From: JAUPVL01 sp964481235
GTDB lineage: Bacteria; Patescibacteriota; Saccharimonadia; CAILAD01; BJGX01
Assembly (NCBI GenBank): GCA_964481235.1
Contig: CAYZYH010000004.1
Coordinates: 4,065-68,064, forward strand
DNA: 64,000 bases
Direction: 5' to 3'
The translations under genes were made by a program, and so were the position numbers. Below, piece after piece: positions 15,216 to 23,594 of the stretch; within the stretch, counting starts at the first letter, position 1, and each line of letters begins with the position of its first letter. The notes beneath the pieces were generated by a model, which did no database searches, was not told the origin of the DNA, and saw only the letters and a list, made by a program, of their open reading frames with translations.

Positions 15216-15272
15216 CTAAATATTGAAGTAAAAAAATTGTGTTTTATTGGTTATTTATGCCCTGCCATGGGG

Positions 15273-15278
15273 TATAAT
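15273..15278 (+). promoter_or_regulatory. -10 box upstream of the pilus operon
   Basis: Perfect TATAAT, 37 bases before pilB. The -35 region is not clear. Confidence 0.45.
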
Positions 15279-15314
15279 TAACATAACCGGAATTGAGGTT
15301 ATTTAGCTTTATAT

Positions 15315-17087
15315 ATGGATAAAACAAATCAATCCCCCAAATCTTCAGATGTAGTTGATCAAAACACCACTACAGATGAAAGTAGTAAGAAGCCAAAAGT
15401 TACTGCTTCTCAAGGTGTAACTATTGAAGAAGCCCAGAACTCTAGAATTAATACGGCTAAACGTATTAAAGAGGCTATGCTTAGTCAAAACAAAATTTCT
15501 CAAAAACAGCTAGACGCCATAGAGCATATTACTAAGCTACACAACATTAACTTTATAGATTATTTAATATCACAAAATATTGTCAATAAAGACTTTATTG
15601 GTCAAACCCTAGCCAACTATTACAATACCTCATACATAGATCTAGAAAACAATCAGCCTCCAAAAGACCTAGTACTTAAGATACCCAAGAATGTAACTAC
15701 TGAGAACCGAGTAATATTTTATTATGTAGACAAAACAAGAGCTGTGTTTGTTACCGACGAGCCAGGCCAGGTAGGGCTGAAAGAAAAACTAGCTATCTAC
15801 ACCAATGGTCTACCTGTATCTATTGCATACTCTCTAAGTGACGATATTGACGTTATTCTGGCTCACTATCGCAAGCCGCTAGCTACGCGATTTAACCAAA
15901 TTATTCAAGAGCAGGAACGTGTTGCGCCAGAAATAATAGATGAAATTATCAAAGATGCTATCGTGTTTGATGTGAGTGATATTCATTTTGAACCAGAAGA
16001 GAAAGTAGTTTTAATAAGGTTCCGAATAGATGGTGTATTGCGTGAGGCTGGTCAGATACCTATTCAGTATTATGAGAATGTACTTAATAGGTTAAAGGTG
16101 CAAGCGAGAATGCGCATAGACGAACATGGCGCTAGCCAAGATGGCGCCATACGCTATAGCGTAGATGAAGAATCTGTAGATATTCGTATTTCTATTGTCC
16201 CAACACTTAACGGAGAGAAGGTTGCTCTAAGACTGCTCGCTGGCAACTCAAAGAACCTCAACTTCAAAAACCTCGGTTTTAATGTCTTTGATCTCAAGTT
16301 GATTGAAGCACAAATGCATCGGCCATTCGGTATGATAGTTACCACTGGACCAACTGGTTCGGGTAAAACCACTACACTTTATGCTATGCTAAAGCAGCTA
16401 AATAGCTCAGATATTAATATTACCACCATAGAGGATCCTGTAGAATACAAACTTTTTGGTGTAAATCAAATACAGGTAAACCGGGCTACTAATCTTACTT
16501 TTGCCGAAGGGTTAAGAACTATTGTCCGACAAGACCCAGATATCATTTTGGTAGGTGAAATTCGTGACAAAGAGACGGCCAAAATGGCTGTAAACGCTGC
16601 GCTAACAGGCCACCTACTATTCTCTACCTTTCACGCCAACGACTCTGCCACGGCTATTCCTCGCTTTATAGACATGGGGGTAGAGCCTTTCTTGCTTTCA
16701 TCTACTCTAAACGCCGTAATTGCTCAACGCTTAATGCGAACAATTTGTGTTACTTGTAGAAAGAGTTACTTGGTAAATCTTAGTGATATACAAAAAAAGA
16801 TTCCTCATGCTGAAATGTATTTCAAAAGACCTCAAGTTACACTTTACTATGGCGAAGGCTGTGAATCTTGTAATTACTCGGGCTATAAGGGTAGGGTAGC
16901 ATTATACGAAATACTAGTGGTATCACCAGCAATTAAAGAGCTTATAGTTAAAAATCCATCCAGCAAATTAATATGGGATCAAGCCAGAAAAGAAGGTGCT
17001 CGTACGCTATTTGAAGACGGTATAATAAAAATACAAAATGGTCGATCGACCCTAGAGGAGTTAATGCGTGTCGCCGAACCAAAATAA
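15315..17087 (+). CDS. pilB: Type IV pilus assembly ATPase PilB
   Basis: The 590-residue protein is the hexameric GspE/PilB ATPase that powers pilus extension from the cytoplasmic side. After a poorly ordered start it has the GSPII_E N-domain (about 45-160). The motor follows: Walker A G-P-T-G-S-G-K-T, the Asp box, Walker B I-I-L-V-G-E-I-R-D and the His box L-F-S-T-F-H-A-N-D. Four zinc cysteines (C-V-T-C and C-E-S-C) identify the PilB/GspE rather than the PilT group. It overlaps pilC by 20 bases. No PilT retraction ATPase is in the window. Confidence 0.95.
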   Translation: MDKTNQSPKSSDVVDQNTTTDESSKKPKVTASQGVTIEEAQNSRINTAKRIKEAMLSQNKISQKQLDAIEHITKLHNINFIDYLISQNIVNKDFIGQTLANYYNTSYIDLENNQPPKDLVLKIPKNVTTENRVIFYYVDKTRAVFVTDEPGQVGLKEKLAIYTNGLPVSIAYSLSDDIDVILAHYRKPLATRFNQIIQEQERVAPEIIDEIIKDAIVFDVSDIHFEPEEKVVLIRFRIDGVLREAGQIPIQYYENVLNRLKVQARMRIDEHGASQDGAIRYSVDEESVDIRISIVPTLNGEKVALRLLAGNSKNLNFKNLGFNVFDLKLIEAQMHRPFGMIVTTGPTGSGKTTTLYAMLKQLNSSDINITTIEDPVEYKLFGVNQIQVNRATNLTFAEGLRTIVRQDPDIILVGEIRDKETAKMAVNAALTGHLLFSTFHANDSATAIPRFIDMGVEPFLLSSTLNAVIAQRLMRTICVTCRKSYLVNLSDIQKKIPHAEMYFKRPQVTLYYGEGCESCNYSGYKGRVALYEILVVSPAIKELIVKNPSSKLIWDQARKEGARTLFEDGIIKIQNGRSTLEELMRVAEPK

Positions 17088-18255
17088 TCCTGTAAAAATA
17101 GACGGTGTGAGCAACGATAGGTCATCTAAAGATGCCCCCAAAGTTACTGTAGAAAAAAAACCGGCTGAAGATGTAGAGAAAAAAACTAAATCCAAACCGC
17201 TTACCAAGCACGCTGTTAGTAGAGATGCTCGAGAGTATTTTACTGAGACATTAAGCATGCTAATTTCTACCGGTGTGACTGTGGGTCTCTCACTTGAAAT
17301 ACTCAGTAAAGAAGCACCTACCAAAAAAGTTAAAGCTGCAATACTTGCTATGCGTGACAAAGTTGACGAGGGCGGTACACTTTGGCGGGCTATAGGTGAG
17401 TCGGGTATGTTAAATGCCTCTTCAGTTGCGTTAATAAGGGCTGGCGAAGAATCTGGGCGACTATCTGAAAACCTAAAGGTTGTTTCTGAGCAAACCCATA
17501 GAATTAACATGATCAACTCTAAGGTTCGCTCAGCACTTATTTATCCTACATTTCTTGTGGTGTTGATGTTAATTGTTGGTAGCGGCATAAGCTTATTTCT
17601 GTTACCAAGATTAGCAGAAATATTCGAAGGCTTAGATGTAGAATTAAACTTACTTACAAAAGTAATGATTGGCTTTGGGTTGTTTTGGTCGCACTGGGGC
17701 CTACTATTGTCGGGTATTTTTGTGGTTGCGGTTTTTATTATTGGTATGGGCATCGCTTATGTAAAGCCTATCAGAACTCTAGCAGAGAAAGTACTCTATG
17801 TTATACCTGGTATAAAAACTCTCATTTATCAGTCCGAAATCTCTAGGTTTGGATTTATAATGGGCTCACTATTAGAGGCAGGCCTACCAATTGTAGATGT
17901 GCTCGACTCTCTTGTAGATTCTTTTGCTACAGTCAGGTATAGCAATATTGCAAAAATTATAAGAACGAACGTAGAAGAAGGTCAGTCTTTGGCGACTACT
18001 CTAGAGAAGATTCCAGATAGAAAAGCTTTGCCTGGCCCCATAAGACAGCTTATAGTAAGTTCTGAACAGTCGGGCAACCTTTCTGATACATTACTTAAAA
18101 TTAGCAGTACCTATGAAGAAAAGGTTGAGATAACAGCCGAGAACCTTGAAACTGTACTAGAGCCTATTATCTTAATTGCAATAGCGGTAGGAGTACTCTT
18201 TATTGCCTTATCGGTAATATTGCCCATTTATGGCTTGCTCGGAGGAATTAAGTAA
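17068..18255 (+). CDS. pilC: Type IV pilus inner-membrane platform protein PilC
   Basis: The 395-residue GspF/PilC protein has a charged N-terminal extension of about 45 residues and then two T2SSF domains. Each domain has a four-helix bundle with the E-x-G-x-L pattern (D-E-G-G-T-L-W-R-A and E-E-G-Q-S-L-A-T-T). Three membrane segments follow. It anchors the PilB motor and pilin polymerisation. The GTG start at 17068 overlaps the end of pilB. The stop is followed 5 bases later by the first prepilin gene. Confidence 0.93.
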   Translation: MSPNQNNPVKIDGVSNDRSSKDAPKVTVEKKPAEDVEKKTKSKPLTKHAVSRDAREYFTETLSMLISTGVTVGLSLEILSKEAPTKKVKAAILAMRDKVDEGGTLWRAIGESGMLNASSVALIRAGEESGRLSENLKVVSEQTHRINMINSKVRSALIYPTFLVVLMLIVGSGISLFLLPRLAEIFEGLDVELNLLTKVMIGFGLFWSHWGLLLSGIFVVAVFIIGMGIAYVKPIRTLAEKVLYVIPGIKTLIYQSEISRFGFIMGSLLEAGLPIVDVLDSLVDSFATVRYSNIAKIIRTNVEEGQSLATTLEKIPDRKALPGPIRQLIVSSEQSGNLSDTLLKISSTYEEKVEITAENLETVLEPIILIAIAVGVLFIALSVILPIYGLLGGIK

Positions 18256-18260
18256 TTAAT

Positions 18261-18716
18261 ATGTTTGTTAAAAAAAAACTTGCACTACACCAGTATGGTT
18301 TTACCTTAATTGAGCTCATACTTTCTATTGGAATAATTTCTATTATACTAATGTTAACAGCACCAGTACTGCAACGCTATGTGTTGCGCAACGACTTAGA
18401 AGTTATTAGTAGTATCATTATTCAAGATATGTATCGTGCGCAGAGCCTAGCTAGATCTGGAGAAAATGATGGTAATTGGGGCGTGCATGTGCAAAATGGC
18501 AGTATCACAGTTTTTCAGGGAAATAGTTATGCTACCAGAAACCAATCTAAAGATGAGGTTTATCCTTTTACATCATCTATTACTTTTTCGGGTCAAACTG
18601 AATTTGTTTTCGACAAATTCACCGGCAAGTTATCTATACCTGGTGCTGTTACGGTAGTAAACAAGGGCGACAACAAGACTATTACGGTAAGCTCAAAGGG
18701 AGTAATTGAATATTAG
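18261..18716 (+). CDS. Type IV minor pilin (GspH-like prepilin)
   Basis: The 151-residue prepilin has an N-terminal leader ending in G and the mature start F-T-L-I-E-L (leader cut at about 13/14 by prepilin peptidase), then the hydrophobic assembly helix. The C-terminal half is beta-rich, as in GspH/FimT minor pseudopilins. It lies between pilC and the large prepilin. No prepilin peptidase (PilD) gene is visible in the window. Confidence 0.88.
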   Translation: MFVKKKLALHQYGFTLIELILSIGIISIILMLTAPVLQRYVLRNDLEVISSIIIQDMYRAQSLARSGENDGNWGVHVQNGSITVFQGNSYATRNQSKDEVYPFTSSITFSGQTEFVFDKFTGKLSIPGAVTVVNKGDNKTITVSSKGVIEY

Positions 18717-18717
18717 C

Positions 18718-20493
18718 ATGACATCAACAAATCGCACAGCTGCATCAATGCCAACGGGCTTTAGTTTGATAGAGATTTTATTGGCTGTAGCAATATTTGC
18801 ATTATTTGGCACTGTTATGCTCAGTGCTTTTATATACGGCCGAGACGGAGTAAGACAAGCCGGTGAACGTACAAGAGCCACTGAACTCTCTAGTGCTGGT
18901 TTAGAAGTGGTTAGAAATATTGCTAATCCCAACTACTCTAATCTATCTAGTTATTCAAACGGCACCAACTATTATATTAGTTCAGTAAACAACCAATGGC
19001 AGCTAACCACAATTCCTCAACTTGTAGATGGCAAATATACAAGAATAGTTAATTTTAGTGATGGACCAAATGGCTCACGTAAAGTTACTGTCACAGTGAG
19101 TTGGCCACGAACATTAGTGATTAGTTCTTCATTGAGCGTTGTAACATATTTTGCTAACTGGCGCCAACCAACCTCGGCACCAATCAAAAGTGGGCTTTTT
19201 GTCTATGCCGATGGCGGTACCACTACAGATAGGATGGAATATAGACAGCTATTAACAACTGGCTCTTGGACTGCCCAGACTGTAATACCAGATGTAAGTA
19301 CCACCACCAACAATCGAGTGCCACGTTCACTTAAGCTTTACTCGGCACAAACTGGCTCGGCCAAGATGATGGTCTCTAGGCACTATGATGGCGCCAGGCA
19401 ATATATGTATGCTACTGCCTGGAACGGTAGTAGTTGGGCAACTCCACAGCTACTCGCCCAATGGACTTCTAGTAGCGCACTTAATTCTGGTAATTATGGA
19501 GGAGATTTTTTAGCCGACGGTTCATTTGTAGCAGTATATTCAGATGGTAGTAATAACCCTAAGTCTAGATCATTTAATGGCGCAACCTGGGGGCCAGAGG
19601 TTGGCTTGGGACAGATTGGCTCTAGCAGTAACTACATAACAGCAATGATGATTAAGGCTAGACCCGCATCTAATGACATGATGACAGTTTTTCTCACAAA
19701 CGACTATCAGGTGAATACTAGCTTTTATGCCAATAGTGCCTGGTCTACCTATACCCAACACACCAATAGTTCTGCGGGAAATGGCTCTTTGCTGGTGGAC
19801 TTTGACTGGAGTAACGTTAATACTAGCCAAGGTACCGTACTATATACTACTTCTAGTAACAGTCGTGCTTTGCGTGCTCAAACATTTACTATTAACGGAA
19901 GTGGATCTGGTAGTTGGAGTTCTGTTATCACAAGTGGCAACATACCATCGGGGCAATCTATCATCTCAATTCGGCAAATTTCGAGGCCAAGCTCTGCCAA
20001 CGAGTTAGTAGCGTGTGCTAAGAGTGATATCAACCCTGGTTCAATATTTTGTTACGAAATTAATCCTGGCGGTGTTGGTTTTGTTACGCCTACAAACAAT
20101 CTTATTACCAACAACACTGATTACGGCGGGCAAATAACTTTTGATGTTGCTTATAAATACGTTAATTCTAACGATGGCGTAATAGCTTACTCCGATAACA
20201 CTCGAAGCGGTAAATTAAAGATATATAATAGCAGCCTAAACTCATGGGCAACAAGTGCAATAGCACTACCGAACGCCAGTGACAATATTGGAAAAACTCG
20301 AATAGTAGGCAGACCAAATGCTGACGAAACCATGGTAATGGTGTCTGATGCTTTCCGTAATTTATATTCAGTTGTGTTAGATGGAACCACTAATACATTA
20401 TTTACTACACCATCAGGTAAAGCCTGGACTAATCACTTATCTAGCGGGCCTACAAACGACGCTGTATGGTTTGATTTTGCTTGGGATAACTAA
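18718..20493 (+). CDS. Very large prepilin with a C-terminal repeat domain, candidate pilus-tip adhesin
   Basis: The 591-residue protein has a prepilin signal (G-F-S-L-I-E-I-L-L-A-V) near residue 15 and a pilin stalk to about 150. About 430 residues follow that are rich in Ser, Thr, Asn, Trp and Gly, with recurring units of strand-turn-strand type (W-T-A-Q-T-V-I-P, W-A-T-P-Q-L-L, W-G-P-E-V-G-L, W-S-S-V-I). This resembles a beta-propeller such as sialidase or exo-alpha folds. Minor pilins of this size usually sit at the pilus tip. The ATG at 18718 is one base after the previous stop; a TTG at 18706 is closer to the AAAGGGAG ribosome site and is equally possible. Repeat fold is inferred. Confidence 0.8.
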   Translation: MTSTNRTAASMPTGFSLIEILLAVAIFALFGTVMLSAFIYGRDGVRQAGERTRATELSSAGLEVVRNIANPNYSNLSSYSNGTNYYISSVNNQWQLTTIPQLVDGKYTRIVNFSDGPNGSRKVTVTVSWPRTLVISSSLSVVTYFANWRQPTSAPIKSGLFVYADGGTTTDRMEYRQLLTTGSWTAQTVIPDVSTTTNNRVPRSLKLYSAQTGSAKMMVSRHYDGARQYMYATAWNGSSWATPQLLAQWTSSSALNSGNYGGDFLADGSFVAVYSDGSNNPKSRSFNGATWGPEVGLGQIGSSSNYITAMMIKARPASNDMMTVFLTNDYQVNTSFYANSAWSTYTQHTNSSAGNGSLLVDFDWSNVNTSQGTVLYTTSSNSRALRAQTFTINGSGSGSWSSVITSGNIPSGQSIISIRQISRPSSANELVACAKSDINPGSIFCYEINPGGVGFVTPTNNLITNNTDYGGQITFDVAYKYVNSNDGVIAYSDNTRSGKLKIYNSSLNSWATSAIALPNASDNIGKTRIVGRPNADETMVMVSDAFRNLYSVVLDGTTNTLFTTPSGKAWTNHLSSGPTNDAVWFDFAWDN

Positions 20494-20505
20494 GGGCAAT
20501 TAATT

Positions 20506-21033
20506 ATGAAAAACATTCACTATAACAATCAGACGGGCTACACCATAATAGAAATGCTTCTATATATTGCGGTATTTTCACTGATTATTGGCTCAATACT
20601 CGCTGTGGCCATCTCAATTACTAATCAACGTATTCAAAACCAAGTCAATCAAGAAGTTGACGCTCAAGGACGTCTAGTGATGTCTAGTATCACCCAGAGC
20701 CTTCGTAATGCTAGTACTATAAACACTCCTTCGGTAGGAAATTCATCAGCGAGTTTGTCGCTAAATACTACTACAGCCGCAAATAATCCGACAGTATATG
20801 ATAGCGTGATCGACCAAAATGTAAACAAGGTGCGCATCAAGGTGGGTAGTGCAAGCGCTGAATTCTTAACTAGCTCTAGGGTGAGTGTTAGTAACTTGAG
20901 CTTCACCAATAGAGCTATCTCTGGCGGTAGAGACTCAATAGAGATAAGTTTTACTCTCAATTACTATAATCCTAGTAATAAATCTACATTACAGTATCAG
21001 AAAAATTTTTATGGAGTATCAACACTAAGATGA
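20506..21033 (+). CDS. Minor prepilin
   Basis: The 175-residue prepilin has a leader ending in G before Y-T-I-I-E-M-L-L-Y-I (prepilin cleavage at about residue 11/12), one long hydrophobic helix, and a Ser/Asn-rich beta domain. It resembles PilW/GspJ-like minor pilins by position and size. It overlaps the next gene by 4 bases (ATGA). Confidence 0.85.
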   Translation: MKNIHYNNQTGYTIIEMLLYIAVFSLIIGSILAVAISITNQRIQNQVNQEVDAQGRLVMSSITQSLRNASTINTPSVGNSSASLSLNTTTAANNPTVYDSVIDQNVNKVRIKVGSASAEFLTSSRVSVSNLSFTNRAISGGRDSIEISFTLNYYNPSNKSTLQYQKNFYGVSTLR

Positions 21034-21455
21034 ATACACTATATACAAATCAACAATCAGGCTATATTACTCTAATAACAGTAATTGCCATAGCTGCAAT
21101 TGGCTCACTTGTGGGCTTGCTACTGCTTTTTTCTGGCGTAACATCTAGCAAAACTAGCCTGAGTATTCAGCAATCTGCTCAAGCAAAGGCCGGAGCTGAC
21201 GGTTGTGCAGAACTTGCCTTAGCTGCAATACAGGCAAACATTGTGCTTACTACACCGTCTAGTGCCAACTACACAATAGATGCTACAAACAAGACCACCT
21301 GCACCTACACCATCACCGGTACTAGCCCCAATTATGTGATAGATGCCGTAGGTGTTGCCGACGCTAGCGGCAAAAACATCAAAAAACGCGCCAATATTAC
21401 ATTAAATAGGGTTGGGCCAACTCTAAATATCTACAGTTGGCAAGAAATTCCTTGA
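21030..21455 (+). CDS. PilX-like minor pilus protein
   Basis: The 141-residue protein has an N-terminal Q-Q-S-G-Y-I-T-L-I-T-V hydrophobic segment (about 10-35). A small domain with two cysteines follows (D-G-C-A-E-L-A and K-T-T-C-T-Y-T-I). The conserved D-G-C-A-E-x-A-L pattern is typical of PilX/GspK-like minor pilins. It lacks the usual Glu at position 5 of mature pilins, which also fits GspK-like tip subunits. It is the last gene before the separately promoted major pilin. Confidence 0.72.
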   Translation: MNTLYTNQQSGYITLITVIAIAAIGSLVGLLLLFSGVTSSKTSLSIQQSAQAKAGADGCAELALAAIQANIVLTTPSSANYTIDATNKTTCTYTITGTSPNYVIDAVGVADASGKNIKKRANITLNRVGPTLNIYSWQEIP

Positions 21456-21478
21456 CAAAAAATCTATAAAAAAGCCTA

Positions 21479-21507
21479 TTGCAAAATAAGCATAAGTACT
21501 TTAATAT
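21479..21507 (+). promoter_or_regulatory. Promoter of the major pilin gene
   Basis: TTGCAA (21479-21484), 17-base spacer, TAATAT (21502-21507). The expected start is about 35 bases before the AAAGAGG-led ATG of the pilin gene. A separate promoter fits the need for high pilin output. Confidence 0.6.
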
Positions 21508-21548
21508 GATAGTAAGTAAAAATTACTAAAGAAAGAGGTTAAAAAAAG

Positions 21549-22007
21549 ATGTTCAAATTATTAAAAAGTAAAAAAGGATTTACCTTGATTGAAGTTTTGC
21601 TAGTTGTTGCAATTATCGCAATTCTTGCCGGTATTGTTATACTAGCGGTTAACCCTGCCAAGCAGTTGGCCGATACTCGTAACGCCCAGCGTAGAGCCGA
21701 TGTAAATACTATTATTAATGCAGCTTATCAGTACTCTATTGATAACAATGGTAACTTACCATCAAGCATTCTGGTAGCTGGTACAGCCCCAGCGAACGAT
21801 ATTTGTGTAACTGGCGGAACTTGCACTGGCCTAACCGACCTGAGTGTTCTTACAGCAAATGGTAAATATTTAGTATCTATACCAAAAGATCCGAGCACTG
21901 CTACAGCTAATGACACAAAATATACTATTGTAAAAGATGCTAACAATAGACTAGTTGTTTCTGCTCCAGACGCAGAACAAGGTGCCACAATTTCAGTAAC
22001 TCGTTAG
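21549..22007 (+). CDS. Major type IV pilin (probable)
   Basis: The 152-residue protein has a short basic leader K-K-G, then the classical F-T-L-I-E-V-L-L-V-V-A-I-I-A-I-L-A-G. N-P-A-K-Q-L-A-D-T-R-N-A-Q-R-R follows, the pattern of abundant type IV pilins and GspG pseudopilins. A cysteine pair in the C-terminal half (I-C-V-T-G-G-T-C) may form a disulfide. It has its own promoter, an AAAGAGG ribosome site and a strong terminator directly downstream, so I regard it as the major subunit. Confidence 0.9.
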   Translation: MFKLLKSKKGFTLIEVLLVVAIIAILAGIVILAVNPAKQLADTRNAQRRADVNTIINAAYQYSIDNNGNLPSSILVAGTAPANDICVTGGTCTGLTDLSVLTANGKYLVSIPKDPSTATANDTKYTIVKDANNRLVVSAPDAEQGATISVTR

Positions 22008-22027
22008 TTATTCAGTATCCAACTACC

Positions 22028-22061
22028 AACAAAAGAGCCCCTCTAAGGGGCTCTTTTGTTG
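22028..22061 (+). terminator. Strong intrinsic terminator after the major pilin
   Basis: CAAAAGAGCCCC and GGGGCTCTTTTG form a 12-bp stem around CTCTAA-derived loop bases; the T-run is part of the descending arm. Confidence 0.88.
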
Positions 22062-22098
22062 CTTATTTAGCTTGATTTTGTCATAATCAAAAGTACTT

Positions 22099-22797
22099 AT
22101 GCCAGAACGTTATACACTATCTAATAGAACAGACGATAAAACCAAAGATAATGCCCCCAAAGAGAAAGGCGTTAAAAATAGCACACCTAAACTACCGAGT
22201 ATTCCACCTATATATTGGCTTATTTTGACTATAATTGTGGTGGTGGTAACAAATATTGCAACCTATTTTATCGTAACATCTATCTATAACAAACGACTAA
22301 GTGATGCCGATAGTAAAACCAAAGATCTACAAACTAAGCTTAGTCAGGCTGAAGAAAAGAATAATAACCTCATAGGTAAAAATAATAAGAACCCCGGCTC
22401 AACCGACAGCAGTGTGTCTGAGGAAACTCGTAAAAAAATTCAAGCCCTGATAGACAGTAAGAAATATCAAGACATTACTGCATTACTTGGCGAAAACACC
22501 ACAGTGGTAGTAGCAGGCTCTAGCACGTCACAACAGACTAGACAACAAGTTCTTGATTCGCTTGGCTATTTAAATAGTTCAACTGGTAGTTGGAACTGGA
22601 ACTTAACTGCCAACCAGCTCCAACAGCTACAACAAGGTAACAATGCACAATACTTTGGCGACAATGCTATTGTAGGACAATCATCTGACGGTTATATAGT
22701 GGCTATTGTAATTAATGACAGCGGTCAGGTGAGCTCGGTATTTATGAGTCCGAACGCACAAGATGCTGGCGTTTCATCAACTCCAGACAGTGAGTAG
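22099..22797 (+). CDS. Uncharacterised single-pass membrane protein with coiled coil
   Basis: The 232-residue protein has a charged N-terminal tail of about 35 residues, one membrane segment (about 38-62), a coiled coil (about 70-95), and a Ser/Gly/Asn linker. A C-terminal domain with V-V-V-A-G-S-S-T-S-Q-Q-T-R-Q-Q-V and a terminal beta-like part follows. I recognise no family. It follows the pilus operon but is separated from it by a terminator. Confidence 0.6.
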   Translation: MPERYTLSNRTDDKTKDNAPKEKGVKNSTPKLPSIPPIYWLILTIIVVVVTNIATYFIVTSIYNKRLSDADSKTKDLQTKLSQAEEKNNNLIGKNNKNPGSTDSSVSEETRKKIQALIDSKKYQDITALLGENTTVVVAGSSTSQQTRQQVLDSLGYLNSSTGSWNWNLTANQLQQLQQGNNAQYFGDNAIVGQSSDGYIVAIVINDSGQVSSVFMSPNAQDAGVSSTPDSE

Positions 22798-22837
22798 AGG
22801 TGTTTCGCAAAAATAGCAAATGGGTTAATATAGATAA

Positions 22838-23176
22838 ATGAGTAAGAGTTATAAGCAACAAACTCTCGATGAATACAAAGGCGTGATTCAGCAGTTTAGA
22901 ATGGCTGGTGTTACAGCAATTACACTACTTAGTGTGGGGGCAGTATTTTTTCATTATGTTCAAAAGCTAAGTTGGCTAGATGCTTTTTATTTCTGTACAA
23001 TATCGCTCGCTACTATAGGCTATGGCGATATTACACCTACTACGCCCGCGGGCAAGATTTTTATTATGTTTTACGTGGTAATAGGTATTGGTATAATTGC
23101 TACCTTTGCAAATCTAGTTGTTAGACGAGCGGTCTTAAAACGTGAAATAAGAAGAATAAACTCAGATAAAGAATAA
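22838..23176 (+). CDS. Minimal two-TM potassium channel pore with intact selectivity filter
   Basis: The 112-residue protein has two membrane segments (about 24-42 and 75-95) around a pore loop with the filter T-I-G-Y-G-D (59-64) and the following I-T-P-T-T-P-A-G-K. This is the Ion_trans_2 fold of KcsA-like channels. The C-terminal tail of about 17 residues has no RCK or CNBD gating domain. The RCK-bearing protein at 228-1214 has the opposite defect, so the two may assemble together. TAATAT (22826-22831) lies 6 bases before the ATG, with no ribosome site (probable leaderless mRNA). Confidence 0.9.
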   Translation: MSKSYKQQTLDEYKGVIQQFRMAGVTAITLLSVGAVFFHYVQKLSWLDAFYFCTISLATIGYGDITPTTPAGKIFIMFYVVIGIGIIATFANLVVRRAVLKREIRRINSDKE

Positions 23177-23188
23177 TAAGGATAAAAT

Positions 23189-23554
23189 ATGGCTCAAAAA
23201 AATGATACTACATTAACATTTATTAAAATTGGCAGAGTGATAACTTATATTGTTTATGGTTTCACTATGATTGCAATTGTTTCTTTAACATTTGGATTTT
23301 TCTTACTTCTATTTTCGGCCAACCCAACCACACCTTTCGTACAGTTTGTATACAAAATAGCCAATGAATTTTTACAACCATTTAGGGGTATTTTTCCTAC
23401 CCACCCCGTAGGAGAAACTGGTTACTTTAGTGCAAGTGCATTGTTTGCGATTATTTTTTATCTATTATTTGCTACAGGCGTAAGCGCCCTAGTAAGTTAT
23501 TTAAATTTAAAAATGGCAACTCACGAGAGAGAATTAAAAAAAATCATCAAGTAG
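23189..23554 (+). CDS. YggT-family-like small membrane protein
   Basis: The 121-residue protein has two or three membrane segments. The stretch F-L-Q-P-F-R-G-I-F-P with a following S-A-S-A-L resembles the YggT motif, where P-x-R-x-I-x-P precedes the second membrane helix. YggT-like proteins are linked to membrane or ion homeostasis and cell division in other groups; none of this can be shown here. It starts 13 bases after the channel gene and is likely cotranscribed with it. Confidence 0.6.
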   Translation: MAQKNDTTLTFIKIGRVITYIVYGFTMIAIVSLTFGFFLLLFSANPTTPFVQFVYKIANEFLQPFRGIFPTHPVGETGYFSASALFAIIFYLLFATGVSALVSYLNLKMATHERELKKIIK

Positions 23555-23557
23555 TTT

Positions 23558-23586
23558 TTGTATAAACCACTTTGGTTAGCTATAAT
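23558..23586 (+). promoter_or_regulatory. Promoter of the MFS exporter gene
   Basis: TTGTAT, 17-base spacer, TATAAT (23581-23586). The -10 box ends 8 bases before the ATG, again a leaderless layout. Confidence 0.55.
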
Positions 23587-23594
23587 AAAAAATT

